The notes: generated by a model not told the origin, from the letters alone. DNA of 64,000 nucleotides from Flavobacterium cheongpyeongense (GCF_003202435.1 NZ_QJHK01000009.1:62001-126000); one strand, 5' to 3'. Positions 1 through 10,627 are shown, numbered from the stretch's first letter. A program made the numbers and translations.

Positions 1-538
1 GTCTTTTGGCATCACTCATCTGGGTGGTAAAAGAATCCAATACAAGGAAAATCTGATCGATGTTCTTCAGGCTTTCATCGAGTATTCCCGAATACACACT
101 TTGCATGTAATCGAGTTCGCTGGCCTTAAAATGAGCATCCTTTTGAAACAGGTTCCACGCTCTTTCGTATTCATCTACCAAACGAACCTGCTTTTCACTG
201 ATATCTTTGATACGCTGGTAATAGGTAATAATGGATTTAACTTTTGCCAGTTCCTCATAATAATTCTTGTAGAGTTCTTTTTGTTTCTGGGTCCAATCTG
301 AAATCTCATCCAGCTTTAGTTTGGAGAGTACATTTTCTATTTTTTTCTGCGCATTCTGCAGCCAGATCGTTTTGTTTTGCAGTTTTTGGATCCTAAGGTC
401 AATAGCCTTAATTACTTTTTTGGCAACCGCTTTTACGATTTCTAAAATCGGTATTGCTGCAACCGTTGCCGGTCTTGCCGGAGTGCTAATCAGTAAACAG
501 CACAACAGGCAAATCATGATTTTCTTTTTTGTTTTCAT
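1..538 (-). CDS. traI: TraI-like conjugal transfer protein, partial (3' end outside window)
   Basis: The reading frame opens at an ATG on the minus strand at 538 and runs off the left edge without a stop, so about 179 residues are visible. The N-terminus is a signal peptide (MKTKKKIMICLLCCLLIST, then PARPATVAA). The rest is a lysine/glutamine-rich helical region with coiled-coil character. It starts 28 bp after traG, in the same direction and in the position of the periplasmic TraI component of Bacteroidota conjugation loci (traE-F-G-...-I). Such proteins are thought to be secreted or periplasmic parts of the mating channel (VirB5-like by position). The family name rests on context and overall look, not on a catalytic motif. 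Confidence 0.6.
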   Translation of the reverse strand, partial: MKTKKKIMICLLCCLLISTPARPATVAAIPILEIVKAVAKKVIKAIDLRIQKLQNKTIWLQNAQKKIENVLSKLKLDEISDWTQKQKELYKNYYEELAKVKSIITYYQRIKDISEKQVRLVDEYERAWNLFQKDAHFKASELDYMQSVYSGILDESLKNIDQIFLVLDSFTTQMSDAKR

Positions 539-566
539 AAGTATTGTTGTTTAGTTTTCATATTTT

Positions 567-3032
567 TTATGCTCTTAAGTCTTTGGCAAGTGCCGCAATG
601 CCTTTTCTGATGTCTCCATCAAATTTCTTAGCATAGGCCTGTACTTTTACTTTTTCGGTTTCTTCGGTGGTGTAGGCGTAATATTCCTCAAGGGATACCT
701 CGGTACGGTATACTTTAGACTGCATACCTCCAAGGGAGATAAATACTTCTTTGTATTTCTTATCAGGATCATTGGCTTTGTTTACAGATAATACCAATGC
801 TTTTTCCTTTTCGGTAAGCCCAAGCAATTCCTGAATTTGTTCGAATTTGTTTTGATACTTGCTTTGGTCCAATAATATCTTGCAGTCACTGTTATTGATA
901 ATAGCTTGCTTCACAACAGGAGAGGATATAATATCTTCTACTTCCTGTGTGACTACTATAGCCTCTCCAAAGAATTTACGAACAGTCTTGAATAAATACC
1001 GAATATATTCTGCCATTCCTTCCTTGGCAATAGCTTTCCAGGCTTCTTCAATCAGGATCATTTTACGGACTCCTTTAAGCTTGCGCATTTTACTGATAAA
1101 GACTTCCATGATAATGATGGTCACCACTGGAAAGAGTATCGGATGGTCTTTGATATTATCGAGTTCAAAAACAATAAAACGTTCTTTCAACAGATCCAAA
1201 TTCTCCGTAGCGTTGAGCAGGTAATCAAATTCTCCTCCCTTGTAGTAAGGACGCAGTACGTACAGAAAATTGTTTACATCAAAATCCTTTTCCTTTACCT
1301 TGTCACCCTCTAATATGGATACAAACTCATTTTTTAGAAATTCATAAAAGCTGTCAAAGCAGGGAAACAAATCGCAATTGCTATCTAACTTTTCATAATA
1401 CAATTGAAGCGCATTGGACAGTGCAACATATTCACTTCGATTGAATGTTTCATTGTCTTTTTTCCAGAGTGCTAAGAGCAATGTTTTAATACTTTCTTTT
1501 TTCTCGGTATCCAGAGAATCTCCTTCGCTGATATAAAAGGGATTAAACCGAATTGGGTTCTTTTCATCGTAAGTAAAGTAGTAGCCCTTGACCATATCAC
1601 ATAGTCCCTTGTAGCTGTGTCCAACATCAACAAGTACAACATGGGTTCCCTGCTCATAGTAACTTCTAACCATATGGTTGGTAAAAAAGGACTTTCCGCT
1701 TCCCGATGGTCCTAGTATGAATTTGTTTCTATTGGTACAAATCCCCATTTTAACAGGCTCGTCGCTAATGTCGACATGAACCGGTTTTCCTGTCAAACGG
1801 TCTCCTAATCGAATTCCAGTTGGACTAAGGGAAGAACGATAGCCTGTTTCCAGATTCAGGAAGCATGTGGCTTGTTCTGTGAATGTATCGAAAGTGTCAT
1901 TCATTGGAAAATCTGCGGAATTCCCGGGAATTCCTGCCCAAAATATTTGTGCTGCGCCTACTGTTTCTTGTTTAGCAGCGGCATCCATCTGAGCTAATGC
2001 TGAAGAAACTTTATTCTTCAGGTCTTTGAGTTCTTCTTTATTATCTGCCCAGATCAGCACATTAAAATGTGCTTTTACAGGCAGTCGCTGTTGGCTGATA
2101 GCATCGTTAAGAAAATCATTGGTGGCATCACGGGCAATAAGGTTCTCCCTGCTGTAGGCTGATAAGGATTGTAATCGCAGTCTTTTGCTTTCCAGTTTTT
2201 GCAAAGTTTTTTGGAAATCCTCTATGAAAACATATTGATTATAAATGTGGTTACAGGAAAGTAATTGACCAAGAGTTGAGGCAAATCCAATACTGAATTT
2301 GGTTTTATCAGTGGAATACCTATCATAATTAATCCTCGAACCGCAAAGGGCAGGCAGATCGGCTGCATCCCCCAACGTATAAATCTGGCAGTGTTTGTCT
2401 CCTACCTGCAGGCCATCATCAAAAGCAATGTCTTTAAAAACAAATGAGTTTTGTTTTTCAGACAAAAAACAATATTGTTCAATGATACCGATCTTTCTGC
2501 TATGGCTTCTGAGTTCATCGTTACCAAGACGGGTGAGTTTCACAAAACCACTGTCTTCCAGTATGCGTCTGAATTGTCCGGTACTGTCAATAAATTCCTG
2601 ACGCAATTGTGCTTTTAATGTTTCTTCAGGAACAATAGAAGCTCTCAATAAATTTGAAAATAGGGAACTTGACGTTTTTCTGCCTGCCGGTTTTTTGGTC
2701 AGGAAAATGTAACAGGAATGATCCAGAAAGGGACGTTCATTAAAAAAGCGTTCACTGCTTCGGGTAAGAAAACTCGAATCTTCGCTTGTGAAATCGGGTT
2801 CAAACTTGCTGTCTATAAACCAGTCCTGCTTATGGAATACGCTAAATTTCGGCAATAACTTTATGGCTTTGAGCCACGCCTGATGGAATGCTTCGTATTC
2901 CTGATCTGACAAGGTAAATATCTCTGGCAGTTCCGCTTTGAATACCACTGTAACATCTCCTTGTTTGGACAGGATACAATCATGTTCTACATCCATAATC
3001 GGTAAAATATCATCTATCATCTTTTCCATCAT
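567..3032 (-). CDS. traG: TraG, VirB4-type conjugation ATPase
   Basis: An 821-residue conjugative ATPase of the VirB4/TraG family that powers assembly of, and transport through, the type IV secretion channel at the inner membrane. Walker A GPSGSGKS lies near residue 441 and Walker B MILIEEAW near residue 657. Between them is a typical VirB4 segment (LVDVGHSYKGLC, then FNPF), and QEVEDIISSP follows Walker B. The length matches TraG of CTnDOT-like elements (about 800-850 residues). It lies 36 bp downstream of traF and 28 bp upstream of the traI-like gene. Several in-frame ATGs exist at the start; the most upstream was taken. The gene appears intact. Confidence 0.93.
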   Translation of the reverse strand: MMEKMIDDILPIMDVEHDCILSKQGDVTVVFKAELPEIFTLSDQEYEAFHQAWLKAIKLLPKFSVFHKQDWFIDSKFEPDFTSEDSSFLTRSSERFFNERPFLDHSCYIFLTKKPAGRKTSSSLFSNLLRASIVPEETLKAQLRQEFIDSTGQFRRILEDSGFVKLTRLGNDELRSHSRKIGIIEQYCFLSEKQNSFVFKDIAFDDGLQVGDKHCQIYTLGDAADLPALCGSRINYDRYSTDKTKFSIGFASTLGQLLSCNHIYNQYVFIEDFQKTLQKLESKRLRLQSLSAYSRENLIARDATNDFLNDAISQQRLPVKAHFNVLIWADNKEELKDLKNKVSSALAQMDAAAKQETVGAAQIFWAGIPGNSADFPMNDTFDTFTEQATCFLNLETGYRSSLSPTGIRLGDRLTGKPVHVDISDEPVKMGICTNRNKFILGPSGSGKSFFTNHMVRSYYEQGTHVVLVDVGHSYKGLCDMVKGYYFTYDEKNPIRFNPFYISEGDSLDTEKKESIKTLLLALWKKDNETFNRSEYVALSNALQLYYEKLDSNCDLFPCFDSFYEFLKNEFVSILEGDKVKEKDFDVNNFLYVLRPYYKGGEFDYLLNATENLDLLKERFIVFELDNIKDHPILFPVVTIIIMEVFISKMRKLKGVRKMILIEEAWKAIAKEGMAEYIRYLFKTVRKFFGEAIVVTQEVEDIISSPVVKQAIINNSDCKILLDQSKYQNKFEQIQELLGLTEKEKALVLSVNKANDPDKKYKEVFISLGGMQSKVYRTEVSLEEYYAYTTEETEKVKVQAYAKKFDGDIRKGIAALAKDLRA

Positions 3033-3068
3033 CCTCTTTTTTACCGCTCAGGTAATACTGAGCAAATT

Positions 3069-3386
3069 CTACTTCGTCATCATAAAAATTTTTCTGCTTT
3101 GCGATTTCACAGCTTTGGGAACCTGTCGTTTCGCGAGCGCTTTCATCATTCCATGTTCACCGTATTGTTGGCTCATTTTATATATTTTCAAAACCCACAA
3201 TGTTCCTGAAACACCAATAATTCCGATACAGATAATTGAGGGTAAGCCTGCTATATACATAATGGCAAACAGTATCATAAGCACAATTACACCGCCGCCC
3301 AAATACCAGATATACTGCGCCTTTAACCCTTTAAACTCTATGCTCTGGTTAATTCCTTTGTTGATTTGATACACACTGTTTGACAT
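3069..3386 (-). CDS. traF: TraF, DUF4133 (VirB3-like) membrane protein
   Basis: A 105-residue protein with the DUF4133 layout: a polar N-terminus (YQINKGINQSIEFKGLKAQ), two closely spaced membrane helices at about residues 28-68 and a basic C-terminal tail. DUF4133/TraF is the small VirB3-like inner-membrane part of Bacteroidota conjugation systems, usually encoded next to TraG as it is here. It follows the large methylase-helicase gene by 10 bp. In CTnDOT-like loci traE and traF are normally adjacent, so the roughly 6 kb between them here is an insertion into the usual order. Confidence 0.9.
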   Translation of the reverse strand: MSNSVYQINKGINQSIEFKGLKAQYIWYLGGGVIVLMILFAIMYIAGLPSIICIGIIGVSGTLWVLKIYKMSQQYGEHGMMKALAKRQVPKAVKSQSRKIFMMTK

Positions 3387-3396
3387 GGTCTTTATT

Positions 3397-6300
3397 TTAA
3401 AATTTCATCCTGCTGCTGCGTCTCATCTCCGAAAAAGAGCGCTCCTGCCATTTATCACTATTGCTTTCTGCCGCTTTGAAACCCTGTGATTCTTCACTGC
3501 TTTTTACTGGCAGTTGAATTACCGGAGTTGTATCCGTTAGTTTTGTTTCATTACTGAGACTAGCCTCTTGCGGATTGGCTTCTTTCAATTGGTTCTCCTG
3601 AATTTTCAGGGCTATTTCCCTTTCCAGACTAAAGAGGTCGCTTTTCATTTTTTGCAGCTCATCTTCCTGACTAAATACTCTTGTGGTTAATTTTTGTAAT
3701 TCCGGCAGTTGATTTTCAATATCATTCAAGGACTTTTGGTATTTAGACCTGAGATGTTCCACCTTATCAATGGCATTTAAAAAGTGGCGGGCTGCCAATT
3801 TTGGATTGTCCACATTTGGAGTTCCTCCATTGGAAGTATATTTAATGCCATCCTCCAAGCGTTGTGCATAAAAGCTGTTGGAGTAACGGTACTGGTACAA
3901 ACCATCATTTTGATAGGCTTCACGTTCTCTTTTTATATAGAGTCCAAAATCATATAACTTCCCAATTTGTTTGGCCTGGTTTTCTCCTTCTGGAGGTTTC
4001 CAGTTTTTATAGAGCAGGATAATTTCTTTGCCGATACTTTCTGGATCTGCTGTCTTGCAGTCATACAACTCTATAGGATTCGCTTTGGAACCATCAGGCT
4101 CATACTTCAGATTGTTTTTGTAAAAGCTGTGATCGGCAGTTAGTTTGTCCAGTGTTCTAGTGGTGATTCCTTTTTCCTCCATTAGGTATTCAACCTGATA
4201 TTTAGTTCTGGAAATTTCCTTGTAATGTGCTTTTTTAAGGCTTTCCATTACCGTTACTTTTTTCTCCAATTTTGATTTTTCCAGTAATGAAGTATCACCT
4301 GATAATACTGCGATATATTCTGAAAAGTTCATTCCACTTTGCTCATCCATGGCTCCCTCATCAATAGTCCTCACATTAAGTTCACAGTTTTTCATCTGAC
4401 TGATAAAAGTCTGTTTGTTCTTCAAAAGGTTGAATTTGTAATTGTCCAGGGATTGCTCTGTGGCATAGATGAAATTTTTTACTTTATTCCCATAATGCTG
4501 TTTGGCGACTTCATTACCTTGTCTGCTGCCTCGGCCGTTGCGTTGTCCCAGATCTGATGGTCTCCAGGGAATATCCATATGATGCATCGCCACAACACGC
4601 TTCTGCACATTAAGTCCGGTGCCTGCTTTTTCTGTACTGCCCAAAAGAATACGTATCTCACCTGTATTCATTTTAGAAAATAACTCTGGTTTCTTCTTAT
4701 CGGTCCAATCGTGTATATAGGTAATCTCATGAGCTGGGATATTAAAATCCCTTACCAATTTTTCTTTAAGAGCATCGTACATATTAAAGTCATCCGGCTT
4801 GGGTGTCCCGATATCCGAAAAAACAATCTGAGTGCCTTTATGCTCCATGGAACCCTGATAAATTTCAGCCACATTTCTGGCGCATGTATTGACCTTATTA
4901 TTCGGGTGATCACCATATCTTTCATTTATCAGCCTCATATCGGCAGCCATTTTTTTAGCGTAATTAGTAGCGATTAGCATCCTGCCTTTGTCTTCCTGCG
5001 AGGTAAGAGGTGCCCTGCCAATAAGTGTCGCATTACCTGTTTTGGCAAACTGCATGAGCTGGGTAATAAACTCGGTTTGTTCAGGTGTCGGGCTGACATT
5101 GATAAGTCGCTCTTCAATTTCAGGTTTGTCCAGATCAATATGTTTGGCTGTTTTGTAATCGGTAATCTCATTATAGAACAGCGCCAGTTCCGGAACTTTA
5201 ATAAAATGGCGAAAACGCTCCTTGGCAATAATCTCATTGGTGACCGAAAATTCAAAATCAGTTGTTTTTCTGGCAAAAACAGCTGCCCATCCGTCAAAGT
5301 TTTCAATACGTTGCCGTTCCATTTCTTTAGGGCGCAGGTATTTAAAAAGCAGGTACATTTCTGTCAGACTGTTTGAAATAGGAGTACCGGAAAGAAAGGT
5401 CACACACAGATCCGAATCGAATTTTTCCTGAAGCGTGCGTACCGCAAATAACATATTAAGCGCCTTTTGGCTTCCCTGCATATTTCCAATTCCGGCAACA
5501 CGGTCATGACGGGTAGTGAAAGTCAGGTTTTTGAATTTGTGAGATTCATCTACAAACAAATGATCAATCCCCATTTCTTTAAAGTTGATGCCGCTGTCCT
5601 TTTTATCTTCTATATCTTTCAGCAGTGTTTTTAGTCTGCCATCCAGATTATTTTTTCGTATTTCAAGACCTTTTAATATTTTCTTGGAGATATCGCCTCC
5701 CAAATCTCTGGCCGTATCAAGGTCCCGTTCTATATTATCCAGCTCATTTTGTAATATCTCTTTTTGTATTTCGGGTGACTGCGGAATTTTACCAAACTGA
5801 TCGTGTGTTAAAATGATACAGTCCCAATTATTATTTTTAATCTCATGGAAGAGTCTCATTCTTTTGGCTGGGATAAAATCATTTTCACCAGGTGCTAAAA
5901 TCCGGGCATTGGGATAAGCCTTTCTATAGGTTGCAGCAATTTGATTTACATTCGCATTCAATGCCAGTATTGCAGGCTTATGAATAATTCCTAATCGTTT
6001 CATTTCATTGGCAGCCACAATCATGGTTAATGTCTTTCCAAGCCCAACCTCATGATCGATTAAAGCGCCACGGTTCTGAATGATACGCCATGCCGCATTT
6101 TTCTGAGAACTGTACAAGTCTTCAATCTCCAGGGCTTTTTTATCCAAACCCGGAAAGCTCAGATGACTTCCATTATATTCTCGCAATACGTAACAATTAA
6201 ACGTATTGTTATAGAGATTTTCCAATTCATTTTTGTCATTTATTGGCAATTCCTGCAGCCACTCAATAAAACCATTACGGATATTTTCAATTTTTTGATG

Positions 6301-8964
6301 GGCAAGCTGTATAGCTTCATTATCGGGCAGTCGGATGGGTTTGCCACCTGCTCCCTCAACTTCATAGGTAAAAAAGGGAGCCGTATTTTCGAGCGCATGC
6401 TCCAATATGGTGTATCCATAAGTTGTTCTGCCACTTTTTGGAGTTACCGAAAATTCTCTGTCTATTTTGGTATTGTGTCCTGTACTTACTTTAAAGGTAT
6501 CTAGTGATGGGAAATAATTAATTTCAGTTGGCTGGTCAAATAATTTTCCGGCAAAACTTTCATAGTATCGGTTGGGAATCCATCGCTCGCCAAGATTGAA
6601 ATCGAGTAATTCAAAAGGGATACGCTCGGGCTGTACTTTTTCCAGTGCCTGCAATCCTTTGTAGTATTGTGTGTTTTCAGGGTATAGCTGCACAGCCTGT
6701 TTAGCCTGTTGTAACTTTTCTACAACATTGCCGCTTAAATAGAGGTCTGAAGTTTCCCAATTCTGATCTGTAGGATTCAAATAGATATGATGGTTCAGAC
6801 GTTCTATAACCTCATTTTGTTCAAGTCCTGTTGCAGCAGTTATAAATCCTAAGTCAACAGCTCCTTTTTCATTCAGACTTCGGGCCAGCGCTTCAAAAGG
6901 ATCATCTGTATAATAGCGCTCTTGCTGTTTTACTACAGATTCTATTAAAATATCCGACTTCACATAACGTTCGCCTTCTTTGCGTTCCAATGAAGAAAGA
7001 ATGGTGAAACCGAAAGCGGAATCCTGCATGATTAACCTGCGATTCTCAGTACTGTTCAAAATACCATAGTGGGAAACAAATTTGGTATACTGCTCATCTA
7101 GATTTTTCCGAACCTGTTCACTGCCAGCTTTATCTGATTGCTCTTTCTCAAACAATTCCAGATAATGATCCCGAATAGCAATATAGGAATTATAGAATTT
7201 CAGATTGCCTTGTGATACTAATGGTTGGAAAAAGGCTTGTTTGTGCTGCTCATTGATATCACTGATAATTCCAACAGATTCTCCAACTCTAACCAGAGTG
7301 CCTTCTGTATAAAAAGATTTCAATGAAGCAACTTCTTCATAAAGTCGTTTTTCAAGGTTAAAAGCAGGTTCAAGGGTTTTATCTCCTTCATAAATATATT
7401 TGTGATCATAGTATTGAAGGGTATTGGATAAAGCCAATAATTCATGTGGCAGTAATCCGCCATTCATCCAATTGGCTGAAAAGCCATTGATTTCTTTTAC
7501 ATTGGAATATAATTTATACAGGTATCGATTAGTCTTAATTTGTTTAGCAGTGATAAGCACCACATTTTCATGTGAGGGATTATCATTTGTGCGTATGGTA
7601 CTGAGTATTCGTGCTGTTTTTTTATCCACTACAGTTTCATCAAGAGGATTGAGGTAATCCATAGCACGGTTGATATTCTCTGCAGGCACAGTATCAAACA
7701 AGCCAAGCTGGACTGAAATACCGCTTGCTTTACTCTCTGGCATGGGTAAATAAGTGAATTTTTGTCCCATTGTTTCAGCAGGCTGAATTATCTCCGTTTT
7801 TTGAGCCTGCTCAAAGCGTTCGGGGACAAAGTTTTCTTTTAATCCCTTGGTAATATTTTCTCTAAGACGGTTTCCAATAGAATTAATATCACCGTTTTGT
7901 CTCACGCTTTGGTGCGCCTGTCCGTATTGGTTTTTACCGGCTTGTATTTCATTCCCAATTATGAGCTCTTCTCTATTGTGCAGATATTTATTAATACTGT
8001 ATTTTCCAAATTCATTTTCGAGTTCAACGGTTTGCAGCAGCTCATTTTCATTGTCAGACAGCCTTTCTTTGTTTCCATTTTTTTGGACGATAAGCAAATG
8101 ATTTGGAGCATCGGTGTTTCCTGTTTCTTTCATTAGGTTGTCAGGCATAACTGCGACACTCACAAAATCTGCTTTTTGAAAAAGATATGCTCGTACACTC
8201 TGATTGGAAGGACTGTTTAAAAAACCGTCTGTTGTAATATAAGCCATAAGACCGCCATCAGCCAGTTTGTCCAATCCTTTTGCAAAGAAGTAATTGTGAA
8301 TTTTCCCCGAAATCGCTTTATCGGGATAGGCTTGGTCATAAACAGAAAAATTACCAAAAGGAATATTGCTGACCACAAGATCATAACTGCCGTTATCATT
8401 TGTTGGAGCTTCTTCGAGTCCTATTACATGTGTGGTATTTTGGGTCGAAAGTGTACTACTTAATACTGAAAGCACCAGTCCGCTCAATCGGTCTTTTTCC
8501 ACAGCAGTAATTTGTTCCAAACTTGAAAATGCTCTGTCTGCTTCAGTCATAAAAATGCCTGATCCTGCTGATGGCTCGTATAATCTTTTAGGATTAATAC
8601 CTTGTTCTTCCAAAGCAGTGTACAAAGTGCTCGGTACTATTTCCGGTGTATAAAATGCGGTAAGGACACTATTACGAAGTGAAGAAATAACTGAATTATA
8701 ATCTTTTTCAGAATAGTGTTCCTGCAGTATTGTGTGCAATCGTGTCATTTCAGGATACAGCTTCAGATCTTCTTTAGTTGCGCCGGATTTTGTCCAGTCT
8801 TCAGTAGTACCATGATATAATACAGCCTTGATACCGCCAAATCCGGCATATGCCTTAAGCGCGTCAACTGCTTCTGCTGATAAAGCATCACCTTGCTGCC
8901 AGTGCATTGCAATGGTAATCGCCTGGATATTGGCACTTAGTTTTTGGGATAGATTGTAAGCCAT
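3397..8964 (-). CDS. DarB-like N6-adenine methylase / SNF2 helicase fusion
   Basis: A 1855-residue fusion. The N-terminal part holds an adenine-methylase fold: motif [11 protein letters not shown] near residue 127 and NIPFG in place of NPPF near residue 200. The C-terminal half is an SF2 SNF2-like helicase: Walker A HEVGLGKT near 970, FVDESHKF near 1133, LSGTPISN near 1192 and [15 protein letters not shown] near 1470. A charged coiled coil ends the protein. The architecture matches phage P1 DarB, which travels with phage DNA and protects it from type I restriction, and similar large proteins of conjugative elements. Placed between traE and traF, it is probably expressed with the transfer apparatus and may protect or process entering DNA. 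That role is inferred. Confidence 0.8.
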   Translation of the reverse strand: MAYNLSQKLSANIQAITIAMHWQQGDALSAEAVDALKAYAGFGGIKAVLYHGTTEDWTKSGATKEDLKLYPEMTRLHTILQEHYSEKDYNSVISSLRNSVLTAFYTPEIVPSTLYTALEEQGINPKRLYEPSAGSGIFMTEADRAFSSLEQITAVEKDRLSGLVLSVLSSTLSTQNTTHVIGLEEAPTNDNGSYDLVVSNIPFGNFSVYDQAYPDKAISGKIHNYFFAKGLDKLADGGLMAYITTDGFLNSPSNQSVRAYLFQKADFVSVAVMPDNLMKETGNTDAPNHLLIVQKNGNKERLSDNENELLQTVELENEFGKYSINKYLHNREELIIGNEIQAGKNQYGQAHQSVRQNGDINSIGNRLRENITKGLKENFVPERFEQAQKTEIIQPAETMGQKFTYLPMPESKASGISVQLGLFDTVPAENINRAMDYLNPLDETVVDKKTARILSTIRTNDNPSHENVVLITAKQIKTNRYLYKLYSNVKEINGFSANWMNGGLLPHELLALSNTLQYYDHKYIYEGDKTLEPAFNLEKRLYEEVASLKSFYTEGTLVRVGESVGIISDINEQHKQAFFQPLVSQGNLKFYNSYIAIRDHYLELFEKEQSDKAGSEQVRKNLDEQYTKFVSHYGILNSTENRRLIMQDSAFGFTILSSLERKEGERYVKSDILIESVVKQQERYYTDDPFEALARSLNEKGAVDLGFITAATGLEQNEVIERLNHHIYLNPTDQNWETSDLYLSGNVVEKLQQAKQAVQLYPENTQYYKGLQALEKVQPERIPFELLDFNLGERWIPNRYYESFAGKLFDQPTEINYFPSLDTFKVSTGHNTKIDREFSVTPKSGRTTYGYTILEHALENTAPFFTYEVEGAGGKPIRLPDNEAIQLAHQKIENIRNGFIEWLQELPINDKNELENLYNNTFNCYVLREYNGSHLSFPGLDKKALEIEDLYSSQKNAAWRIIQNRGALIDHEVGLGKTLTMIVAANEMKRLGIIHKPAILALNANVNQIAATYRKAYPNARILAPGENDFIPAKRMRLFHEIKNNNWDCIILTHDQFGKIPQSPEIQKEILQNELDNIERDLDTARDLGGDISKKILKGLEIRKNNLDGRLKTLLKDIEDKKDSGINFKEMGIDHLFVDESHKFKNLTFTTRHDRVAGIGNMQGSQKALNMLFAVRTLQEKFDSDLCVTFLSGTPISNSLTEMYLLFKYLRPKEMERQRIENFDGWAAVFARKTTDFEFSVTNEIIAKERFRHFIKVPELALFYNEITDYKTAKHIDLDKPEIEERLINVSPTPEQTEFITQLMQFAKTGNATLIGRAPLTSQEDKGRMLIATNYAKKMAADMRLINERYGDHPNNKVNTCARNVAEIYQGSMEHKGTQIVFSDIGTPKPDDFNMYDALKEKLVRDFNIPAHEITYIHDWTDKKKPELFSKMNTGEIRILLGSTEKAGTGLNVQKRVVAMHHMDIPWRPSDLGQRNGRGSRQGNEVAKQHYGNKVKNFIYATEQSLDNYKFNLLKNKQTFISQMKNCELNVRTIDEGAMDEQSGMNFSEYIAVLSGDTSLLEKSKLEKKVTVMESLKKAHYKEISRTKYQVEYLMEEKGITTRTLDKLTADHSFYKNNLKYEPDGSKANPIELYDCKTADPESIGKEIILLYKNWKPPEGENQAKQIGKLYDFGLYIKREREAYQNDGLYQYRYSNSFYAQRLEDGIKYTSNGGTPNVDNPKLAARHFLNAIDKVEHLRSKYQKSLNDIENQLPELQKLTTRVFSQEDELQKMKSDLFSLEREIALKIQENQLKEANPQEASLSNETKLTDTTPVIQLPVKSSEESQGFKAAESNSDKWQERSFSEMRRSSRMKF

Positions 8965-8999
8965 AATTACTCCTTTTCATACTACATGCTATAAATAGC

Positions 9000-9428
9000 T
9001 CAATTCAAATAGTCAGCAATCTGACCAATAAGGGCATTTCTCAAATTAGGATCTTCTTCATTTTCTTTAGTAAAACCAATGGTTTCAAAAATGGGCCTGC
9101 AGCTTTCGATAAGGTTGATTACCTCATAGGTTAGGATACCTGACTCCTGAAAAGCGGCATAGGTTTTCTCAAACTCATCTGAAAGCAGGGAGCGGATATA
9201 TAAAAACCGGGAAGGTTTAAGATCTTCGGTAAGTACATTGAGACAGATTTCTTCGATGATATATTGAGGTGTATCATCAGATAACATATCGTCCAATATG
9301 GGTTTTACACTACTTATTTTCTCATTGAGATAATCCAATACACTATAATCTTCCTGTAGTGTAAACATCAAATCGGGATTGTTATGGATAATGTAAAACC
9401 ATAACTTTTCTTTGAGTAAATCTTCCAT
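9000..9428 (-). CDS. Hypothetical small acidic protein in tra operon
   Basis: A 142-residue acidic, helical protein with no signal peptide or membrane segment. The frame is open upstream to 9506, but the first 26 residues of that version overlap traE and look non-native. The ATG at 9428 (MEDLLKEKLWFYII) sits 11 bp after the traE stop and is the likely start. The helical repeat-like pattern and tra context recall small conjugation-associated domains such as DUF1896, but I cannot assign it. It lies 35 bp upstream of the DarB-like gene and may be a partner of that protein. Confidence 0.7.
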   Translation of the reverse strand: MEDLLKEKLWFYIIHNNPDLMFTLQEDYSVLDYLNEKISSVKPILDDMLSDDTPQYIIEEICLNVLTEDLKPSRFLYIRSLLSDEFEKTYAAFQESGILTYEVINLIESCRPIFETIGFTKENEEDPNLRNALIGQIADYLN

Positions 9429-9439
9429 AACGATTTGTT

Positions 9440-9787
9440 TTAAATCCCAAAGAAGGATTTGATTACGGTAGCTACTACTACCAGAAAAACACAGCTTCCA
9501 AACCAAGCTGCCGCTACTTTTCCAGTATCGGGATCACCTGCGTTCCATTTTTGATATACTTTCACAGCACCGATGAGTCCCAATAGTGCTCCTACGGCAT
9601 ACATCAGTTCCGTTCCTGCATCAAAGTAACTTCGTACTTGTTGGTTGGCTTCATTGATTCCTGCCAGACCATCTTGGGCGTAGGTTTCATAACTGATCAC
9701 AAAAAGGATTTGTATCAGAAGCATACAGATACTATTTGTTTTTTGCTCAATAAACTTTTTAAAATTCCTGTTCCATTTTTTCATCAC
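9440..9787 (-). CDS. traE: TraE, DUF4134 pilin-like conjugation protein
   Basis: A 115-residue DUF4134 protein: a long cleavable hydrophobic N-terminus ending in YAQDGLAGI, then NQQVRSYFD, a first membrane helix with the family signature ALLGLIGAVKVYQKWNAGD, a short loop (PDTGKVAAAWFG) and a second helix. TraE is the VirB2/VirB3-like small membrane subunit of Bacteroidota type IV secretion and usually opens the conserved traEFG block. The start is MMKKW at 9787, 28 bp after the structured element at 9815-9906, so its transcription may be attenuated. Confidence 0.93.
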   Translation of the reverse strand: MMKKWNRNFKKFIEQKTNSICMLLIQILFVISYETYAQDGLAGINEANQQVRSYFDAGTELMYAVGALLGLIGAVKVYQKWNAGDPDTGKVAAAWFGSCVFLVVVATVIKSFFGI

Positions 9788-9814
9788 ACATTATTTTTAA
9801 AGTTTAAAAATTCA

Positions 9815-9906
9815 GAAAAAAACGGAGGTGTAGCCGCTGCCGCAGTTCCACTTTCCTGTTACATCTGCCATACTGCGCCGGGATGGACAGGGGCAATTCC
9901 TCCGTT
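9815..9906 (-). promoter_or_regulatory. Structured GC-rich RNA-like element ending in a T-run (attenuator/terminator) before traE
   Basis: On the minus strand the element opens with AACGGAGG and closes with CCTCCGTT followed by a run of about seven T, which is a closing stem plus T-tract as in an intrinsic terminator. Inside are nested short helices: CCTGT with ACAGG, CCAT with ATGG, GTG with CAC around CTGCGGCAG. The element is GC-rich in an AT-rich operon. It lies 15 bp after the stop of the upstream gene and 28 bp before the traE ATG. It could be an attenuator, a processed small RNA or a terminator with readthrough; no known family was recognised. Confidence 0.55.
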
Positions 9907-9921
9907 AAATTGTTTTAGAGT

Positions 9922-10401
9922 TTATTCCCAAAGAGCTTCTGCTTCCTTCTGGGTTAAAGTAATTGATTCGAGTTTGTCACATTCTGAAACTATCAACTCA
10001 CTTACTGAAGAATTAAAAGCGGAATTTTTCACAGAAGGAAATTCTCTTAGGATAAGCTGCAGATAATAGGTAAATTCTTTTTTGACTAATTTTTTCTTTG
10101 CTGCATCTGCTATAAAACTTTTTAATCGTGCCACCAAAGTATCAACGTCCTGAAAGGTAGTGTCAAACTCTCCGAAGGAAGTTTGGTTTGAAATCAGTTC
10201 AGGAGAATCCTGATCCTTTAATTCGGGTTCAATATCTTGGTAATTTGGATTTTCAAATCCACGGAATTGAAGTTTCCGCTTTCCTGATATGACTTCTTTG
10301 AGGTCATCAAAATAAAATCGAAATCCAACAAATAAATACCAGCTTGCCAATAGCAGAATAACTACAACCATGTAATTACCCCATGAAATGTTTGTAAACA
10401 T
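9922..10401 (-). CDS. Hypothetical membrane-anchored tra-operon protein
   Basis: A 159-residue protein with one N-terminal membrane helix (YMVVVILLLASWYLFVGF, about residues 10-27) and a cytoplasmic, acidic, helical remainder with a Glu/Asp-rich linker at about 55-80. It is the first gene of the minus-strand tra run and is separated from traE by the structured element. Flavobacterial tra loci often carry an uncharacterised membrane protein before traE, which fits, but I do not recognise the family. No catalytic motif is visible. Confidence 0.72.
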   Translation of the reverse strand: MFTNISWGNYMVVVILLLASWYLFVGFRFYFDDLKEVISGKRKLQFRGFENPNYQDIEPELKDQDSPELISNQTSFGEFDTTFQDVDTLVARLKSFIADAAKKKLVKKEFTYYLQLILREFPSVKNSAFNSSVSELIVSECDKLESITLTQKEAEALWE

Positions 10402-10517
10402 ACCTCATAATTTTATCGTTCTACATTAGTTCTCACAATCCCGGCAAATGGATAATTCCAAACCAGGTTCTTCATCATTTACAAGGCAAAGAAACGATAG
10501 AGATAAAACTGATACAA

Positions 10518-10560
10518 GTACAACTTTTTGTTGTACCCCAGTTGTACCCCATTGAACCCC
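10518..10560. repeat. Hairpin plus tandem 11-mer repeats upstream of the tra operon
   Basis: GTACAAC and GTTGTAC form a 7-bp stem around five T (10518-10536). The second arm runs into a direct repeat, GTTGTACCCCA twice, then a degenerate third unit TTGAACCCCC. The cluster lies about 115 bp upstream of the first tra-operon gene, on the side where its promoter should be, so a regulator-binding array is the simplest reading. The remainder of 10402-10672 has no gene. Confidence 0.5.
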
Positions 10561-10608
10561 CAGTAAAATCAAGAATAAAAAATTAAAAAAAATGGAAGAA
10601 AAATAAAA

Positions 10609-10627
10609 GCCTCCCGAGTGGGGAGGC
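10609..10627 (-). terminator. Intrinsic terminator of the 11932-10673 transcript
   Basis: GCCTCCC (10609-10615) pairs with GGGGAGGC (10620-10627) around a 4-nt loop. Read on the minus strand the stem is followed by TTTTATTTTTC. It lies 45 bp beyond the stop of the lipoprotein gene at 10673, so it ends that transcript before the tra promoter region. Confidence 0.75.

Noticed and set aside
859..1224. Plus-strand frame of 121 codons opposite traG
   Set aside because: Shadow of the traG coding strand; Ser/Ile-rich translation with no motif.
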